Source: Marinifilum sp. D714 (GTDB lineage Bacteria > Bacteroidota > Bacteroidia > Bacteroidales > Marinifilaceae). From it: a DNA stretch of 64,000 bases. The translations under genes and the position numbers were made by a program. The notes beneath the pieces are model-generated. The model did not search any database. It saw only the letters and a list, made by a program, of their open reading frames with translations, and was not told where the DNA came from. Shown here piece after piece: positions 17,545-27,648 of this stretch (the first letter of the stretch is position 1; each line of letters begins with the position of its first letter). The stretch is from positions 361,860 through 425,859 of the forward strand of contig NZ_JALPNU010000002.1 in NCBI RefSeq assembly GCF_030851345.1, given 5' to 3'.

Positions 17545-18384
17545 TTAATAAATTTTGAATTTATTTTTCGATTCCGCATCTCTGTAGATGTTTTCTTCGA
17601 GGTTTTTAATGAATTCTATTTTTCGTTTATTGATGATTATTTTTCTAATGTCATCTCTCACAAAATCAAGAGGTGCAATATTATTCTTGAACTCAACATT
17701 TTTAATGGCTACAAAATATCTATAGGTTGAGTCCTCTGTTTCAATGTGTTTTCTGCTTTTTAATAGTTTATCTTCATCACTAAAATTGAAAGGGATTCTA
17801 TTTAATAGTTCTTTCGCATTAACCCATTGCCCGCTAAAATTATCAAATTTTGTGGCATTCTGAAAACAGTAGTCTTCCAATTCGTCCCAATCTTCTTCTT
17901 TTTCTAATTTATAGAGCTTTTTAATTTTTTTATAATCAGGAACAGGTTTTGAAATTTGAATATATAATGCTTTGATAATGTTTCTGTTCAATATGAAATT
18001 GCCAGAGTTTTGACGATAATAATTGTCAATTTCAAAGTTTGTAACAATGGTATCAAGTTTTTGCTCTAAAAGTTGTTGCTGATACTTATGAATAATTAAA
18101 GAGGAACGATAATCCTCAACCATTTTGCTAACATCCTTATCTTCTTCCGAAAGGTTAAGTTCTGCTTTTGAAATGATCAACTGTTTTTTTATCCATTGGT
18201 GAATGTAGTTATCGGCAATTAGTATACTATCTTCTTTAGTGCTTCCGTTGGGAACGATTGCCGCTACTTCGCTCATGTATAAAAAGTTTTGATTTACTTT
18301 AGCAACCGCCTTGTCTTCTTCCTGATTGTAATTACAAGCAAGCATGCTTGCAAGCAAAATTATTGTAAGTATGTATTTATTCAT
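17545..18384 (-). CDS. SurA-like lipoprotein (degenerate parvulin family)
   Basis: A 279-residue lipoprotein with lipobox LASMLACN (Cys about residue 17). The region AVAKVNQNFLYMSEVAAIVP matches the SurA N-terminal pattern, and YIHQWIKKQLIISKAELNL is like the helix that follows it. A recognisable parvulin active-site motif is missing, so it is probably a chaperone without isomerase activity. It overlaps the upstream parvulin gene by 8 bases and precedes surA by 10 bases, so the three are very likely one translationally coupled unit. Confidence 0.75.
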   Translation of the reverse strand: MNKYILTIILLASMLACNYNQEEDKAVAKVNQNFLYMSEVAAIVPNGSTKEDSILIADNYIHQWIKKQLIISKAELNLSEEDKDVSKMVEDYRSSLIIHKYQQQLLEQKLDTIVTNFEIDNYYRQNSGNFILNRNIIKALYIQISKPVPDYKKIKKLYKLEKEEDWDELEDYCFQNATKFDNFSGQWVNAKELLNRIPFNFSDEDKLLKSRKHIETEDSTYRYFVAIKNVEFKNNIAPLDFVRDDIRKIIINKRKIEFIKNLEENIYRDAESKNKFKIY

Positions 18385-20023
18385 TCTTAATTGTTCGCAA
18401 ATTTGTTAAAGCTGAATGGTTGATTTCTACAGAGTATTTTTTTCGAAGTTCTTTCGACCATTTTTCCTCAAGCCAAGCTCTGTAATCTTCCAATATAATA
18501 TCTTTAACTGATTTATAATCAACATCTGTTTTGTATTTGTGTTGATTGTTATTGTAATATTCTTTTATTTTTTCTTTCTCTGTTGTATTATCCCAAATTG
18601 TTTTTTTAGTAATAAAATAAACTAAAACTCCATTTTCATATTCATCCAGTAATGTCTTAAGCTTAGGATGTTTTTCTACAAGTTTCTTTTTATGGTATGC
18701 TAAGATACAAGTGTTTGAGAAATTAACATATAATCTATTGATATAATCTTCAAAATTTTCATAAATATCTTTTGAAGCTTGTTTACTTAAGAATTCAGCA
18801 AACTTTTCCTGAGAGTAATCATTATTTTCGATAGAGAATAAAGTTTCCCATAGTTCTGCATAAGCATAATCTAGAATAGAGTAAAAATTCGATAGTAGCT
18901 GCTTATTTTCTTTGAACTGATATCTTTCCTTCAGATTTTGTATTAATTTTCTTTCTGAAATTCTTGAACGACTGTCTTCTGCCAAAAGTGTTATTAAATC
19001 ATCCTTGCATTGCTCAAGAGTATTGTATTCCTTTTTATCTAAAAGTTGGATAATATGGTATCCAAAATCGGTTCTGATTGGTTGTGAAAAATCTCCTTTC
19101 TTTTTTAATTCAAAAGCAGTTTTTTCAATTAAAGGATGAGTTTCAAATAGTCCAAACCAAGGCAAGATGCCGTTGTTTTTTACAGAACTAGCATCGTCTG
19201 AATATTTCTGAATTAACGCAGAAATATCAGCACCTGATTGAAGAAGTTGATAAATAGAATCGGCTTTTGTTTTGATTTTACCTTTTTCATTTTTCTTTTT
19301 AAACTCAATCATAAGATGCCTGATTCTTACCTTCCCCGGATTTTTAATCTTGTCAATGGTTTGTACAATATGATATCCATAAGGAGAGCGAACGGGTTTA
19401 GAATACTCTCCTTTGGCTGTGTTGTAGGCAGCAGTTTCGAAGGTATAGTCCATGTCGAAAGCAGTAATGTATCCTATTTCACCATTGTTTTTTCGAGCCG
19501 ACAAATCATCTGAGAATTGGTTGGCAAGTTTTGAAAACTTCTTCCCCTGATTTAACAATGTATAGATTCTGATAGCTTCCTGATAAGCTTCAAGTGTATC
19601 TTTCGGGGTAGCTCTACCTTCAATCTTAACTAAAATATGACGAGGCTTTACGAAATATTGAATTCTTTCGAAGGTTTCTTCAAGAAGATTTTGATTGATC
19701 TTTACAGGATACAAATAAGCGTTGAATGCTTTATTGTGATAAGTTTCGATTTCCTGAATAACTTCAGGCAAAGTGTCAAATTGATACTTTTTAGCTTCAG
19801 TGACTTTTAGATGAAAATCGATATATAAATCTAAAGATTCTTTTAGAGAAAGCGGATTGTTGTTCTGATCACGAAGTTTCTTGCTTTCGAAAAGTTCTAC
19901 AAATTTGCCAGAAGGGTAAGCTGTATCATCAATGCTAAAAAGGGTATCTGTTGAATTGTATTGCCCGTAACTTGCCAACGAGCAATATAAAACTGTAATC
20001 AGATATAATAAACCCTTCCTCAT
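18377..20023 (-). CDS. Periplasmic parvulin-type peptidyl-prolyl isomerase (two rotamase domains)
   Basis: A 548-residue protein with a signal peptide (to about residue 20, LASYGQ) and two parvulin repeats. The first runs from RHILVKIEGRATPKDTLEAY through KKFSKLANQFSDDLSARKNNG to SPYGYHIVQTIDK. The second runs from RIRHLMIEFKKKNEKGK through IQKYSDDASSVKNNG to TDFGYHIIQLLDKK. A helical C-terminal third (about residues 340-548) is unassigned. It is the first gene of the three-gene chaperone cluster with the lipoprotein and surA. Confidence 0.88.
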   Translation of the reverse strand: MRKGLLYLITVLYCSLASYGQYNSTDTLFSIDDTAYPSGKFVELFESKKLRDQNNNPLSLKESLDLYIDFHLKVTEAKKYQFDTLPEVIQEIETYHNKAFNAYLYPVKINQNLLEETFERIQYFVKPRHILVKIEGRATPKDTLEAYQEAIRIYTLLNQGKKFSKLANQFSDDLSARKNNGEIGYITAFDMDYTFETAAYNTAKGEYSKPVRSPYGYHIVQTIDKIKNPGKVRIRHLMIEFKKKNEKGKIKTKADSIYQLLQSGADISALIQKYSDDASSVKNNGILPWFGLFETHPLIEKTAFELKKKGDFSQPIRTDFGYHIIQLLDKKEYNTLEQCKDDLITLLAEDSRSRISERKLIQNLKERYQFKENKQLLSNFYSILDYAYAELWETLFSIENNDYSQEKFAEFLSKQASKDIYENFEDYINRLYVNFSNTCILAYHKKKLVEKHPKLKTLLDEYENGVLVYFITKKTIWDNTTEKEKIKEYYNNNQHKYKTDVDYKSVKDIILEDYRAWLEEKWSKELRKKYSVEINHSALTNLRTIKNE

Positions 20024-20049
20024 TCAGTAATTATATGGTAAATATTCTA

Positions 20050-20088
20050 AAAAAAGAAAACGGTAACCCGTACCATAACGGGTTACCG
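20050..20088 (-). terminator. Rho-independent terminator after guaB
   Basis: On the minus strand CGGTAACCCGT pairs with ACGGGTTACCG (11 bp, 6-nt loop), followed by TTTTCTTTTTTT. It separates guaB from the parvulin cluster. Confidence 0.93.
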
Positions 20089-20105
20089 AAATATATGCGA
20101 TAAAA

Positions 20106-21575
20106 TTATCTGCTATAGTTAGGAGCTTCACGAGTAATCGCAACATCATGCGGATGACTTTCTGCCATACCCGAAGCTGTAATTTTAACAAATTTGGCAT
20201 TGTGCAATTCTTCGATACTTGCAGAACCACAATATCCCATACCTGCACGTAAACCACCAATTAATTGATAGATTACTTCATAAAGAGTTCCTTTATAAGG
20301 AACACGTGCAACAATTCCTTCAGGAACCAATTTCTTGATATCATCTTCAGCATCCTGAAAGTAACGATCTTTTGAACCGTGTTGCATTGCTTCAACAGAA
20401 CCCATTCCACGATACGATTTAAATTTACGACCGTTGTAAATGATGGTTTCTCCCGGAGATTCTTCAACACCAGCAAGAAGTGATCCAGCCATAATACAAT
20501 CTGCACCAGCAGCAATTGCTTTTACAATGTCACCAGAGTAACGCAATCCACCATCAGCAATTACAGGAACACCAGTTCCCTTAAGGGCTCTTGATACTTC
20601 GTAAATAGCACTTAACTGTGGAACACCAACACCAGCAATAACACGTGTTGTACAAATAGAACCAGGACCGATTCCAACTTTAACAGCATCAGCACCAGCG
20701 TCAACTAGCATTTTTGCAGCCTCAGGAGTAGCAATATTACCAACGATAAATTGCATGTCAGGAAACTTCTTCTTCGCAATTTTTAATACCTCAATAACAC
20801 CTTTTGAGTGACCATGAGCGGTATCAATAATAATAGCATCGGCATTTGCTTGAACCAAAGCTTCGATTCTATCCAATGTATCACCAGTAACACCAACAGC
20901 AGCAGCTACGCGCAAACGTCCTTTTTCATCTTTACAAGCCAATGGCTTATCTTTTGCTTTGGTAATATCCTTGTAGGTTACCAAACCAATTAGTTTGTTT
21001 TTTGAGTCAACAACTGGTAGTTTTTCAATTTTGTGAGCTTGAAGAATTTCAGCTGCTTTTTCCAAATCAGTAGAATCGGAAGTGGTAACAATGTTTTCAC
21101 TTGTCATTACTTCTGATATTGGACGATCCATATCCAATTCGAAACGTAAATCACGGTTGGTAACAATACCTAAAAGTGATTTATCTGTGTCAACAACAGG
21201 AATACCACCAATTTTAAATTCCTTCATTAATGCCAAAGCATCTTTTACAGTTTTGTAAGGAGGAATTGTAATTGGGTCATAAATCATCCCGTTTTCAGCT
21301 CTTTTTACAGTTAATACCTGCTTTGCCTGAGCTTCGATACTCATGTTCTTGTGAATTACACCAATCCCACCTTCACGAGCAATAGCAATTGCCAAAGCAG
21401 ATTCGGTAACAGTATCCATCGCAGCAGACACCATTGGAGCATTAAGAGTAATGTTACGGGAGAACTTAGTTTTTAAACTTACGTCTCTAGGAAGTACTTC
21501 AGAATAAGCAGGAACCAAGAGAACATCATCAAACGTTAGACCGTCAGAAATAATTTTATCAGATACGAATGACAT
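20106..21575 (-). CDS. guaB: IMP dehydrogenase
   Basis: Converts IMP to XMP, the committed step to guanine nucleotides. The 489-residue length is normal. The barrel holds [20 protein letters not shown], two CBS domains inserted at about residues 95-210, and the active-site loop [19 protein letters not shown] with the catalytic Cys. [13 protein letters not shown] and the flap segment [11 protein letters not shown] are also present. It is a single-gene unit closed by a strong terminator. Confidence 0.97.
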   Translation of the reverse strand: MSFVSDKIISDGLTFDDVLLVPAYSEVLPRDVSLKTKFSRNITLNAPMVSAAMDTVTESALAIAIAREGGIGVIHKNMSIEAQAKQVLTVKRAENGMIYDPITIPPYKTVKDALALMKEFKIGGIPVVDTDKSLLGIVTNRDLRFELDMDRPISEVMTSENIVTTSDSTDLEKAAEILQAHKIEKLPVVDSKNKLIGLVTYKDITKAKDKPLACKDEKGRLRVAAAVGVTGDTLDRIEALVQANADAIIIDTAHGHSKGVIEVLKIAKKKFPDMQFIVGNIATPEAAKMLVDAGADAVKVGIGPGSICTTRVIAGVGVPQLSAIYEVSRALKGTGVPVIADGGLRYSGDIVKAIAAGADCIMAGSLLAGVEESPGETIIYNGRKFKSYRGMGSVEAMQHGSKDRYFQDAEDDIKKLVPEGIVARVPYKGTLYEVIYQLIGGLRAGMGYCGSASIEELHNAKFVKITASGMAESHPHDVAITREAPNYSR

Positions 21576-21756
21576 TATGCAATAATTTTAGATTTAAATT
21601 GCATGCGAAAATACAAAAAAATAGCGGAATAGAACTTGATTACAAATACTAAAAATTGTTAATTGATTAATTCCACCCAAAAGTTAGTATTTTTAAACTG
21701 TTTTATTGTTAGAAAAAGTGAATAAAAAGACCATAAATAAACTGGAAAATAAATAA

Positions 21757-23664
21757 ATGGATCGATTTAAGGATGTTCTAAAAAAATATTGGGGATATGG
21801 TACATTTCGTCCTTTACAGGATGAAATTATTAAATCGGTTTCAGAAGGAAAAGATACTTTGGGCTTAATGCCAACCGGAGGAGGTAAATCTTTAACTTTT
21901 CAGGTTCCTACTATGGCAATGGATGGTATCTGTTTGGTAGTTTCGCCTTTGGTTGCCTTAATGAAAGACCAGGTTCAAAATTTAAGAGAGAAGGGAATTA
22001 AGGCTGAATTGTTATACTCCGGGCTTTCACGACATGAAATTGAAAATATTCTGAATAAGTGTTTGTTCGGGAATGTGAAGTTTTTATACATATCTCCAGA
22101 GAGAATAAGTTCAGATATATTTAGGAAGAAGGCTGTGCAAATGAATGTTTGCCTAATTGCTGTGGACGAATCGCATTGTATTTCGCAGTGGGGGTATGAT
22201 TTTCGTCCTTCCTATCTGAAAATAATTTCGCTTCGTGAACTTTTACCTGATGTTCCGGTTTTGGCATTAACCGCTACGGCAACAAAAGATGTAGTTTCTG
22301 ATATTCAGGAAAAGCTTGGATTTCCTGAGAAGAACGTATATCGAAAAAGTTTTGAACGTAAAAATTTGGTGTACCTGGTCAGAGAAACTGAGGACAAGCC
22401 AAAATATCTGCTCAAGATCCTAAACAAGCAAAAAGGAAGTTCGGTTGTTTATGTGAGAAGTAGGAAAAAGTGCAAGGAGTTGGCCGAGTTCCTAAAGAAT
22501 AATAGGGTAAAAGCAGAATTCTATCATGCAGGATTGCCGAACGAAGTGAAAGATTTTCGTCAGGAACGATGGCGAAAAGGAATTGTGCAGGTTATGGTAG
22601 CAACCAATGCTTTTGGTATGGGAATCGACAAGTCGGATGTACGCACCGTGGTACACATGGATTTGCCGGATACATTGGAAGCTTACTTTCAGGAGGCAGG
22701 AAGAGCAGGAAGAGATGGCAAAAGAGCTTATGCTGTAATGTTGTATTCAAATCCCGATAAGGTACAGTTGCTGAAAAGAATAAAAACATCATTTCCGGAA
22801 AAGGATATGATTGTTAGAGTTTATGAGGCATTGGGGAACTTTTTACAAGTTGCTGAAGGAGCTGGAAAGGATGCGGTATTCGACTTTGACTTGGGACAGT
22901 TTTGTCAGAATTTTAAGTTTAATGTTCTGCAGGCTTTTAGTGCATTGAAGATTTTACAACGAGCTGGATACATTGAATTAACAGATGATTTGGAACATGA
23001 GTCTAGAATCCATTTTGCAGTGCAACGCGACGATCTGTATAAGTTCCAGGTTGCCAATAAAGATTTTGATGCCTTTATAAAAATACTTTTACGATCGTAT
23101 ACTGGTTTGTTTACCGATTACGTTCCTATTAATATTGATACTTTATCAAAAAGAATTAAAGCCGAAAAAGAATTAATAATTGAATACCTAAAAGAATTAT
23201 CCAAGTACGGTATTATAAAATATATTCCAAGAAAGAAAACACCTTTTATATTATATACTCAGGAGCGATTGCCTATCAGCTTTATTAAATTGAGTAAAGA
23301 GGTTTATCAGGAAAGAAAGGAAAATTTAGAAAGTAAAATTCAATCGGTGATTGATTATGCAGAATCTGAAAATATATGTCGATCGAAATTCTTATTGGAA
23401 TATTTCGGACAAAAATATGCTCCCGATTGTGGAGTGTGCGATATCTGTAAAAGCAAAGAGGAGAAAGTGTTGAGCGAAGAAGAGTTCAAAGAAATTTATT
23501 ATGCGATCTTGAATTTAATTGAAAATGATTTTTTAAGTATTGATGAACTTGTGGATCGTTTAGATTACAAGGATGATAAGATTTTAGAAGTAATTCAGCA
23601 TCTAAAAGACAACGAAGAAGTAGATTGCCAAAGTGGTAATCGAATAAAATACATTCCAATTTAG
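21757..23664 (+). CDS. RecQ-family ATP-dependent DNA helicase (short form)
   Basis: A 635-residue 3'-5' helicase of the RecQ family. Motif 0 is YWGYGTFRPLQDEII, Walker A is LMPTGGGKSLTFQ, and motif II reads VDESHCISQWGYDFRP, with DESH in place of the commoner DEAH. It has FGMGIDKSDVRTVVHMDLP and QEAGRAGRDGK, and a zinc-binding module (CRSKFLLEYFGQKYAPDCGVCDICK). There is no recognisable HRDC domain. It is the shorter of two RecQ paralogs in the window; the second is at 55124-57238. Confidence 0.92.
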   Translation: MDRFKDVLKKYWGYGTFRPLQDEIIKSVSEGKDTLGLMPTGGGKSLTFQVPTMAMDGICLVVSPLVALMKDQVQNLREKGIKAELLYSGLSRHEIENILNKCLFGNVKFLYISPERISSDIFRKKAVQMNVCLIAVDESHCISQWGYDFRPSYLKIISLRELLPDVPVLALTATATKDVVSDIQEKLGFPEKNVYRKSFERKNLVYLVRETEDKPKYLLKILNKQKGSSVVYVRSRKKCKELAEFLKNNRVKAEFYHAGLPNEVKDFRQERWRKGIVQVMVATNAFGMGIDKSDVRTVVHMDLPDTLEAYFQEAGRAGRDGKRAYAVMLYSNPDKVQLLKRIKTSFPEKDMIVRVYEALGNFLQVAEGAGKDAVFDFDLGQFCQNFKFNVLQAFSALKILQRAGYIELTDDLEHESRIHFAVQRDDLYKFQVANKDFDAFIKILLRSYTGLFTDYVPINIDTLSKRIKAEKELIIEYLKELSKYGIIKYIPRKKTPFILYTQERLPISFIKLSKEVYQERKENLESKIQSVIDYAESENICRSKFLLEYFGQKYAPDCGVCDICKSKEEKVLSEEEFKEIYYAILNLIENDFLSIDELVDRLDYKDDKILEVIQHLKDNEEVDCQSGNRIKYIPI

Positions 23665-23742
23665 TTTGTAATTTAACCAATAATATAAGGGGATAGAACA
23701 GGCCTGTTTGTCAAATCTTATGTGCAGACTGGAAACTAAGGA

Positions 23743-23772
23743 TTTATTATTCGTAAAATCTTGTTATTTTTG
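23743..23772 (+). promoter_or_regulatory. Putative promoter of the DUF5063 gene
   Basis: TTTA, 18 bases, then TATTTTTG (full -7 match). The start codon lies 23 bases downstream. Confidence 0.5.
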
Positions 23773-23795
23773 CAAGGTTGTAGGAAAAAATAGAG

Positions 23796-24425
23796 ATGAA
23801 AGATCAATTTGAACACGTAGTATATTCTAAAAATGTTATTGAATTTGTAACGGTAGCAAACGAATTTTGTTTGTTATTGGAATCAAGTTCAAAAGTTTCG
23901 AAAGTTGAGTTTGTGGAAACAGCTCAAAAATTATTGCCATTGCTTTATTTAAAAGCATGCATGTTGCCGAAAAATGAAAATGAATTAGAGGAAGAGGTTG
24001 AAAAGTTTGTTACTGAATCTGATTGGGAATTCATTCACTCATCGGTAAAAAGTAAAATGGGTGCTCACGACGAGTTTTTAGAAGTGTTCGAGAACGACAT
24101 GGAATACAGCGATACACCATTGGTTGCTTCTGTTTCTGAAAATTTTGCCGATATTTATCAGGATCTTAAAGATTTTATTACTTCATATAAGATTGGAACT
24201 GTTGAGGTAATGAATGATGCACTTTGGGATTTAAATAACCATTTTTACGAATATTGGGGTCAAAAACTGGTTAATTCGCTAAGAGCAATGCACAAGTTGG
24301 CCGCCGATAAAATTAATTTAGATGATGAAGCAGAATTAGATGCTGATTCAAACATCGATAATATAGACATGACTGGATCTATTTTCTCGCAACGTCAGAG
24401 AGAATGGGACGAAGACAATGAATAA
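23796..24425 (+). CDS. DUF5063 family protein
   Basis: A 209-residue acidic, helical, cytoplasmic protein with the DUF5063 pattern: VEFVTVANEFCLLLESS near the start and HFYEYWGQKLVNSLRAMHKL in the middle. The tail (DDEAELDADSNIDNIDMTGS) is strongly acidic. It precedes the RNase-D-like exonuclease gene by 33 bases in the same direction and is probably co-transcribed with it. Function unknown. Confidence 0.85.
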   Translation: MKDQFEHVVYSKNVIEFVTVANEFCLLLESSSKVSKVEFVETAQKLLPLLYLKACMLPKNENELEEEVEKFVTESDWEFIHSSVKSKMGAHDEFLEVFENDMEYSDTPLVASVSENFADIYQDLKDFITSYKIGTVEVMNDALWDLNNHFYEYWGQKLVNSLRAMHKLAADKINLDDEAELDADSNIDNIDMTGSIFSQRQREWDEDNE

Positions 24426-24458
24426 GGAAAACAAATTTCCGGAGTAAAAGAGTAGTAA

Positions 24459-25049
24459 ATGTTGCCATTTCAAAAATCAATTACAAGCGAAGAAGCAAAC
24501 AAAATGCCGTTAAAGGCTTTCGAAGGAGATATCATACTTGTTGATGAGTATAAAGATCTGTACGAAGCTGTTCAATACCTGAATAAGTATTCTATTTTGG
24601 GTTTTGATACGGAAACCCGACCGTCGTTTAAAAAAGGAAAAGTAAACGATGTTGCTTTGCTACAATTGGCAGCTAACTCTAAAACATTCTTGTTTAGGAT
24701 CAATAAAATAGGACTTCCCGAGGAAATTATTGATTTGCTTAAGAATCCAAATATTGTGAAAGTGGGTGCAGCAATAAAAGACGATATCAGAGGCTTGCAA
24801 AAGTTGAACGACTTTGATGCCAATGGATTTTTGGAGCTGCAGGACTATGTTTCGAATTTTGGAATTGAAAGCTTTTCTCTGAAAAAACTCTCTGCTATTG
24901 TATTGAATTTTAGAATCTCAAAAAGACAACAAGTATCCAATTGGGAGGCGGAAACATTGAGTCCGGGTCAGTTAAGATATGCTGCAACAGATGCATGGGT
25001 ATCTTTAAAGATTTTTGAAAGATTGAAAGCTACAGAGCAAGAATTGTAA
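24459..25049 (+). CDS. 3'-5' exonuclease, RNase D-like (DEDDy)
   Basis: A 196-residue single-domain exonuclease. The DEDDy catalytic residues are all visible: ILGFDTETRP (first D and E), GAAIKDDIRGL (second D) and RYAATDAWVSLKIF (Y and last D). There is no HRDC domain, unlike full RNase D, so it belongs to the compact Bacteroidota form whose RNA or DNA substrate is not settled. Confidence 0.9.
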   Translation: MLPFQKSITSEEANKMPLKAFEGDIILVDEYKDLYEAVQYLNKYSILGFDTETRPSFKKGKVNDVALLQLAANSKTFLFRINKIGLPEEIIDLLKNPNIVKVGAAIKDDIRGLQKLNDFDANGFLELQDYVSNFGIESFSLKKLSAIVLNFRISKRQQVSNWEAETLSPGQLRYAATDAWVSLKIFERLKATEQEL

Positions 25050-25141
25050 GACTCTCACAAAATACCTTGACTGCTTATAGTCAATTAACAACGAATACCT
25101 TAAAATCAATATTCGTTAATCAGTAAAAAACACATTTCTAA

Positions 25142-26329
25142 ATGATAGATTATCCAAAAGTATACCTGAGAAAAGGAAAGGAACATTCTGTAAAACGCTT
25201 CCATCCATGGATTTTTTCAGGAGCGGTAAGTAAAGTAGATGAAGGCTTACAAGAAGGCGATTTGGTCTCCGTTTATAATGATCAAAATGAATTTTTAGCC
25301 ATTGGACATATTTCAATTGGTTCCATTGTAGTTCGCATTTTAAGCTTCGAAGAGAGAGAAATTAACCTGGACTTTTGGGTAGAGAAAATTCGTTCTGCTT
25401 GTCAAATGAGAAAAGCTGTGGACCTTTATGGACGTGAAGACAATAATGTATTCAGATTGGTTCATGGTGAAGGTGACGGCTTGCCAGGTTTGATTATTGA
25501 TTTTTATGCTGGAACAGCAGTAATTCAGTGCCATTCGGTTGGAATGTATTTGCACCGTGAAGAAATAACTGAAGCATTACAAACAGTGTTTGGCGATGAT
25601 TTGGTGGCTGTTTTCGATAAATCGGAAGGAACCATTCCTTTTAAATCAGGAATTGAGCCAAAGAATGGATATTTGTTTGGCGAAACAGATTCGTTTACTG
25701 CACTGGAGAATGGATTGAAATTTAAAGTGGATTGGTTAAAAGGCCAGAAAACAGGATTCTTTATAGATCAGCGTGAGAACAGAAGCCTATTGGAACAATA
25801 TTCAAAAGGACGATCAGTACTAAATATGTTTTGCTATACAGGTGGATTCTCTTTCTATGCCATGCGCGGTGGTGCAGAATTGGTTCATTCAGTTGACAGT
25901 TCTTCTCGAGCAATTGATATTACAAAAGAAAATGTTGAGCTAAACTTTCCGGGCGATAAGCGCCACGAGGCATTTGCTGAGGATGCATTTAAATTTTTAG
26001 ATCAATCATCTCAAAAATATGATTTAATTGTACTTGACCCACCTGCATTTGCAAAGCACAAGAAAGTGTTGGACAATGCTTTGAAAGGATACAAGAGATT
26101 AAATAAAAAAGGATTTGAACAGATTAAGCCCGGAGGAATATTATTCACTTTTTCATGTTCGCAGGCAGTTAGCAAAGAAGATTTCAGAAAAGCAGTGTTT
26201 GTAGCTGCAGCTAATGCAGGTAGAACCGTTCGTGTGCTACATCAATTGACACAGCCTGCCGATCATCCGGTAAATATTTATCATCCTGAAGGAGAATACC
26301 TGAAAGGTTTGGTTTTGTATGTTGAATAG
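25142..26329 (+). CDS. rlmI: Class I rRNA methyltransferase, RlmI type
   Basis: A 395-residue protein with an N-terminal PUA-like domain (VYLRKGKEHSVKRFHPWIFSG), a central linker domain, and a SAM-dependent methyltransferase domain. The methyltransferase domain shows QKTGFFIDQRENR, SVLNMFCYTGGFSFYAMRGG and DLIVLDPPAFAKHKK. In Escherichia coli the homologue makes 5-methylcytosine 1962 of 23S rRNA. The catalytic Cys is expected in FTFSCSQAV, which is present. Confidence 0.9.
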   Translation: MIDYPKVYLRKGKEHSVKRFHPWIFSGAVSKVDEGLQEGDLVSVYNDQNEFLAIGHISIGSIVVRILSFEEREINLDFWVEKIRSACQMRKAVDLYGREDNNVFRLVHGEGDGLPGLIIDFYAGTAVIQCHSVGMYLHREEITEALQTVFGDDLVAVFDKSEGTIPFKSGIEPKNGYLFGETDSFTALENGLKFKVDWLKGQKTGFFIDQRENRSLLEQYSKGRSVLNMFCYTGGFSFYAMRGGAELVHSVDSSSRAIDITKENVELNFPGDKRHEAFAEDAFKFLDQSSQKYDLIVLDPPAFAKHKKVLDNALKGYKRLNKKGFEQIKPGGILFTFSCSQAVSKEDFRKAVFVAAANAGRTVRVLHQLTQPADHPVNIYHPEGEYLKGLVLYVE

Positions 26330-26405
26330 ACATTTTTTTGTATCTTCAATATGGTTTAAAATGAGAGTAAAACTCTCTTCATATTAATTACTAAATAGAA
26401 ACTAG

Positions 26406-27629
26406 TTGAAATTTTCTGAATTTGATTTTTCTCCTGAGATAATGGAAGGACTTGAGGCCATGGGCTTCGAGACACCTTCTCCGGTTCAGGAGTTATCTAT
26501 CCCTAAGATTATAGAAAAAAAAGATATGATCGTTTGTGCCCAAACGGGTACAGGTAAAACGGCAGCATATCTTCTTCCGGTAATGGACCAAATCCAAAAG
26601 AATCAAATTGAGGGCTTTAGTACCTTGATTTTGGTTCCAACACGCGAGCTAGCCATGCAAATCGATCAGCAAATGGAAGGATTTGGATACTTTGTTTCCA
26701 TTACTTCATTGTCTGTTTATGGAGGTGGTGATTCATCGGTTTGGGATCAGCAGAAGAAGGGCCTGATGGAAGGAGCAGATGTAGTAATTGCTACTCCTGG
26801 TAGAATGATTTCGCACCTGAATTTAGGTTACGTAGATACTTCAAAATTGAAACATTTGATTTTGGATGAGGCCGACAGAATGTTGGATATGGGTTTCTTC
26901 GAGGACTTAATGCAAATTGTGAGTTATCTTCCGAAAGATAGACAAAACCTGATGTTTTCGGCTACAATGCCTCCAAAAATCAGAGAGTTGGCAGAGGAAA
27001 TTTTGGTTGAACCGGAAAGCATCAATATTGCAATTTCGAAGCCTGCAGAGGGAGTTTTACAAGCTGCCTATATGCTTTACGAAGACCAGAAAATTCCTTT
27101 GATCAATCATTTGTTGGAAGGAAAAGACCTGAAAAGCGTAATTATTTTCTCATCCACGAAAGTGAATGTAAAGGCCATTACTAAAGACCTTAAAAAGCAT
27201 AAATTTAAAGCAGCTGGTATACAATCTGATTTGGAACAGAGTGAGCGAGAAGAAGTGCTGCGTGAGTTCAAAAATAGGAAACATCAAATATTAGTTGCTA
27301 CAGACATTATTGCCAGGGGAATTGATATCGATTCAATCGATTTGGTAATCAACTTTGATGTTCCAAACGATGCTGAAGATTACGTGCACAGAGTGGGACG
27401 TACGGCACGTGCAGAATCGGAAGGTGTTGCCTTAACTTTTATTACTGAAAAGGATCAGGGCGACTTCAAAAAAATTGAAGATCTGATTGAGGCGGATGTA
27501 TTTAAAATTCCGGTTCCTGCTGAATTGGGAGAAGCACCTGAGTACAACCCTCGAACCAAAACCAAACCCAAAGGTAAGCGCAAGTTCTTTAAACGAAAAA
27601 ATACAAAGAGAACAAACAATAAAAAGTAA
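26406..27629 (+). CDS. DEAD-box RNA helicase (TTG start)
   Basis: A 407-residue RhlE/DbpA-like RNA helicase. The Q motif (GFETPSPVQELSIP), CAQTGTGKTAAY, VPTRELA, VIATPGR, DEADRMLDMGF, FSATMP, ARGIDIDSIDLVINFD and HRVGRTAR are all intact, and a basic tail follows. An in-frame TAG stop sits immediately before the TTG at 26406. The first ATG is at 26443 and would remove the conserved aromatic segment (FSEFDFSP) upstream of the Q motif, so TTG is the better start. Confidence 0.93.
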   Translation: MKFSEFDFSPEIMEGLEAMGFETPSPVQELSIPKIIEKKDMIVCAQTGTGKTAAYLLPVMDQIQKNQIEGFSTLILVPTRELAMQIDQQMEGFGYFVSITSLSVYGGGDSSVWDQQKKGLMEGADVVIATPGRMISHLNLGYVDTSKLKHLILDEADRMLDMGFFEDLMQIVSYLPKDRQNLMFSATMPPKIRELAEEILVEPESINIAISKPAEGVLQAAYMLYEDQKIPLINHLLEGKDLKSVIIFSSTKVNVKAITKDLKKHKFKAAGIQSDLEQSEREEVLREFKNRKHQILVATDIIARGIDIDSIDLVINFDVPNDAEDYVHRVGRTARAESEGVALTFITEKDQGDFKKIEDLIEADVFKIPVPAELGEAPEYNPRTKTKPKGKRKFFKRKNTKRTNNKK

Positions 27630-27648
27630 TAACCCTAACCAAACTAAA

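Noticed and set aside
27487..27648. Upstream extension of the flavoprotein into the helicase gene
   Set aside because: The extension overlaps coding sequence in another frame and precedes the canonical dinucleotide-binding start by 54 unrelated residues.
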